The position numbers and the translations under genes are program-made. 6,676 nt of DNA. It comes from Euryarchaeota archaeon UBA538 (GTDB lineage Archaea; Thermoplasmatota; Poseidoniia; Poseidoniales; Thalassarchaeaceae). How positions within the stretch are numbered: the stretch's first letter is position 1; each line of letters begins with the position of its first letter. The DNA is taken from positions 1,245-7,920 of the forward strand of contig DALC01000112.1 of the NCBI GenBank assembly GCA_002499325.1. Reading direction: 5' to 3'. Below the pieces are notes generated by a model, which was not told where the DNA came from, searched no databases, and worked only from the letters and a program-made list of their open reading frames with translations. Below are positions 4,628 to 6,676 of the stretch, in pieces.

Positions 4628-6676
4628 ATGGACAGATCGAAGAAGAGAAATAGCGTTGCAATGGTTCTTTTGATGGTAGTGAGTTTGTTCGCTGGACTCG
4701 GAGCTCCGATTGCCTCGGCCAGTGAGGTTGTAATGACGGATGCAATAGAGGTAACGCCCGATGGTGCTTTCAGCGATAGAATGGTTTCGATCGATGCCGA
4801 CTCGCAAGGAAATGTACACTTTATCTGGAGTAGAAATACACAACATCTCTACTACAAGATGCTAGACGCTAGGGGAGAAGTCCTCATTGATGACACAAAA
4901 ATATCCAACGCTGGAGCACACAGGGCATGGCATCCAGATGTCAGAGTCGACCATGATGATATGGTACACGTGACTTGGACTGATAAAGCCGGTCAATGGA
5001 CGATAATGTATACCTTACTCGACCCATCCTTGGATGATCAGAACGGAGATGAGACAACAGATTCCGCAATTACCATTGTCAATGATTTCGAGGTATCTTC
5101 ACACCCCCAGAATAGGGACTGGCCCGCCATTGATATCGACTCTGACAATGACCCACACATAGTCTGGCAGGATTCTTATGAGCCTCTTGATAAGTTCTAT
5201 CAACAACCCCAGATATACTATGCAATGCTAGATGCAGACGTAGTATCCAGAACAGTAGAATTCGCAGTCGGAGAGACTCTACTAACTCCAATAATAGGAC
5301 ACAAGGGCCATCCAGATATCGCAATCGATTTGGATGATTTCGTGCAGGTTGTTTGGGATGATACTAGAGGAGGAAAGGTCGAGATGGTTATTCCTATTGA
5401 CACATCTGGTTCTATGCTAGCGGAATGGGCAGACATGTGTGTTGTGTTCTACGGAGGAAACTTCGTTAGTGGCTCATACTTCCAAGGTCTGAAGCCCTTG
5501 CTGGTTAGAGCTAATATGACAGTTTACGAGACCCTGTACGGGATCGGGGGCCACACCAGTGTTTCAGCTGCTACATCGGGCAATTGTGCCACAGCATTTG
5601 CAACTGGAGGAAGCGGGTCTCAGGGGCCAAGAAATACTGCCTTGGGACTAGTCCCAGGTGATGATAGCGGAGGCATCAGGAAGCTCAACGGTGTGATAAT
5701 GAACGGTGGCGCTCTGACCATTAATTACGATGGAGGAGGGGTCGGTTCAGAATCATGGGGACCTTCAAGCACATGGGCCTGCTTGTCGTGGAAAGACGCC
5801 CAAGGCAACGTACCTGGCAACCCTCCCACGCAACTCGATCACAAGTGGAACCCCAATGCCACGAAAATTGTCATCCCAGTCTCGGACGAACCACCATACG
5901 ATGGCACAAGCTGGGACTCACAGGATACCAACACAATATTGGAGGCACACGATGCATGTGTAAACGCCGGCGTAATACCAACCCCTCTATGGGCTCAAAG
6001 TAACGAAGATGTTGGCTCCTCAATGAAAGATTTAGCCCAGTGTCCCAACGGCATTGTAAGCTCATCATCATCCAGAAACTGCCCGGGTACATCAGTAAGG
6101 CTCACCAATGCAGGCGGGCAGATGTACAGCTTTCCAACTGGAGCCTCAAGCGCGGCAGAACTACAGCTCATGGTAGAGGCATTGGTCTACTTAGCGACCA
6201 ATAATTCAAGAGAGATTTTCATGACAGTCTTAGATCCAAAATCCCTCCTCGATAGTCCGCATCCAGGCTGGCAGAAGGGAGACCCAGGGACAGTTGTGGA
6301 CACTCAAGCGGATACGTACACAGAAGATTTGGGCCCTTCCCTAGACTCTCTTGGATATGGACATCTAGTGGTAGTAAACGACACAAGAATAACGCTGAAT
6401 GACGCTTTCAGCTTACACCCCTCAATCGCTGTCGATACTTCTGGAAATACTCATGTTGCATGGATGGATGGTAGAGCTTATGGATTCGAAATTGATGTTA
6501 ATTACGAGGTATACTACACCAGACTAAGACTCCAAGGCGTAGCAGAGTGGGATGGAGTTGAGGAAGGTCTCCCATCGTTTGGTATCAAGCAAATTACCGA
6601 CTCCGCAATATCCACTGTCGAGGGTCTGGGCGGAATCGACTCAAACCGTCCCTACGGAGCAAATTCTCACATGCCC
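4628..6676 (+). CDS. Secreted beta-propeller-type repeat protein with nested vWA-like domain (3' end outside window)
   Basis: The frame is open for all 683 codons from the ATG to the window edge, so the C terminus is missing. Residues 1-31 are a signal peptide: basic RSKKR, a hydrophobic core, and a likely cut after ASA (29-31), so the protein is exported. Five copies of a repeat follow, each with a conserved tryptophan: HFIW (W67), HVTWTD (W117), HIVWQD (W180), VQVVWDD (W243) and HVAWMD (W612), usually preceded by HPxxxxD and followed by a strand such as YYKMLD or EVYYTRL. This is typical of propeller or sialidase-like blades. Between W243 and residue 528 lies a vWA-like domain with DTSGS (258-262) and IVIPVSDEPPYDG (415-427). 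A further repeat seems to begin at the window end (NSHMP). A role in binding surfaces, polymers or other proteins is an inference; no catalytic residues were identified. A strong Shine-Dalgarno and a 99-base gap suggest its own promoter. Confidence 0.88.
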   Translation, partial: MDRSKKRNSVAMVLLMVVSLFAGLGAPIASASEVVMTDAIEVTPDGAFSDRMVSIDADSQGNVHFIWSRNTQHLYYKMLDARGEVLIDDTKISNAGAHRAWHPDVRVDHDDMVHVTWTDKAGQWTIMYTLLDPSLDDQNGDETTDSAITIVNDFEVSSHPQNRDWPAIDIDSDNDPHIVWQDSYEPLDKFYQQPQIYYAMLDADVVSRTVEFAVGETLLTPIIGHKGHPDIAIDLDDFVQVVWDDTRGGKVEMVIPIDTSGSMLAEWADMCVVFYGGNFVSGSYFQGLKPLLVRANMTVYETLYGIGGHTSVSAATSGNCATAFATGGSGSQGPRNTALGLVPGDDSGGIRKLNGVIMNGGALTINYDGGGVGSESWGPSSTWACLSWKDAQGNVPGNPPTQLDHKWNPNATKIVIPVSDEPPYDGTSWDSQDTNTILEAHDACVNAGVIPTPLWAQSNEDVGSSMKDLAQCPNGIVSSSSSRNCPGTSVRLTNAGGQMYSFPTGASSAAELQLMVEALVYLATNNSREIFMTVLDPKSLLDSPHPGWQKGDPGTVVDTQADTYTEDLGPSLDSLGYGHLVVVNDTRITLNDAFSLHPSIAVDTSGNTHVAWMDGRAYGFEIDVNYEVYYTRLRLQGVAEWDGVEEGLPSFGIKQITDSAISTVEGLGGIDSNRPYGANSHMP
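5381..6208 (+). other. Region encoding the nested vWA-like domain (approx. residues 252-527)
   Basis: The first strand EMVIPIDTSGSM carries the metal-site motif DxSGS (D258, S260, S262). The later strand KIVIPVSDEPPYDG supplies D420 at the position where vWA domains usually have a metal-site aspartate. It is followed by a helix (TILEAHDACVNAG), a strand (VIPTPLWAQ), and the closing QMYSFPTG with the AAELQLMVEALVYLA helix. The metal-site threonine could not be placed with certainty. All six cysteines of the visible protein (C271, C320, C385, C444, C472, C485) fall here, which suits disulfides in an exported domain. The boundaries are approximate, set by where the propeller pattern breaks off and resumes. 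Confidence 0.7.

Noticed and set aside
5730..6092. Overlapping open frames on both strands (5730-5963 +, 5755-6003 +, 5871-6092 -)
   Set aside because: I read the 4628 frame codon by codon through this region without a stop, and it carries the vWA strand with D420. The other frames are shadows.
1..6676. Defence system, CRISPR array, insertion sequence or tRNA
   Set aside because: I saw no spaced direct repeats, transposase or nuclease motifs, terminal repeats or tRNA-like sequence on either strand.

Overview
This window looks like chromosomal DNA from an uncultured archaeon. The best guess is a marine Thermoplasmatota lineage (Marine Group II/III type), held with moderate confidence. The reasons are: arginine codons are mostly AGA/AGG and ATA is common for isoleucine; one gene belongs to DUF2299, a mainly archaeal family; two genes are packed head to tail with an ATGA overlap; several genes use GTG starts without a Shine-Dalgarno; and a secreted protein carries tandem W-D type propeller repeats of a kind I associate with marine euryarchaea. 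No rRNA, tRNA, mobile element or CRISPR array is visible. All six genes lie on the + strand.

Layout. Positions 1-417 hold the 3' end of an unrecognised gene whose product looks beta-rich. Positions 474-1919 encode a divergent succinate dehydrogenase/fumarate reductase flavoprotein-like oxidoreductase. It keeps the FAD fold but, by my alignment from memory, lacks most dicarboxylate-site catalytic residues. It overlaps by four bases (ATGA) with a HIT-family nucleotide hydrolase (1916-2335). After a 40-base gap comes a membrane-bound glycerolipid acyltransferase of the yeast Gat1/Gat2-like type (2376-3872), and 20 bases later a DUF2299 protein (3893-4528). These four genes are probably one transcription unit, perhaps together with the partial upstream gene.

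The 99-base gap at 4529-4627 holds the only plausible new promoter: an AT-rich TATA-like stretch, a small palindrome that is also part of a direct repeat, and a strong Shine-Dalgarno. It leads to a gene that starts at 4628 and runs off the window. That gene encodes a secreted protein of at least 683 residues with a signal peptide and five visible propeller-type repeats. A von Willebrand factor A-like domain with a DxSGS motif is nested inside the fourth repeat.

The most notable points are the vWA domain inserted into a propeller blade, with all six cysteines of the visible protein inside it; the SdhA-like flavoprotein with a degraded active site, translationally coupled to a HIT hydrolase; and an ester-lipid-type acyltransferase in what appears to be an archaeon. 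I see no defence, toxin or mobile system.
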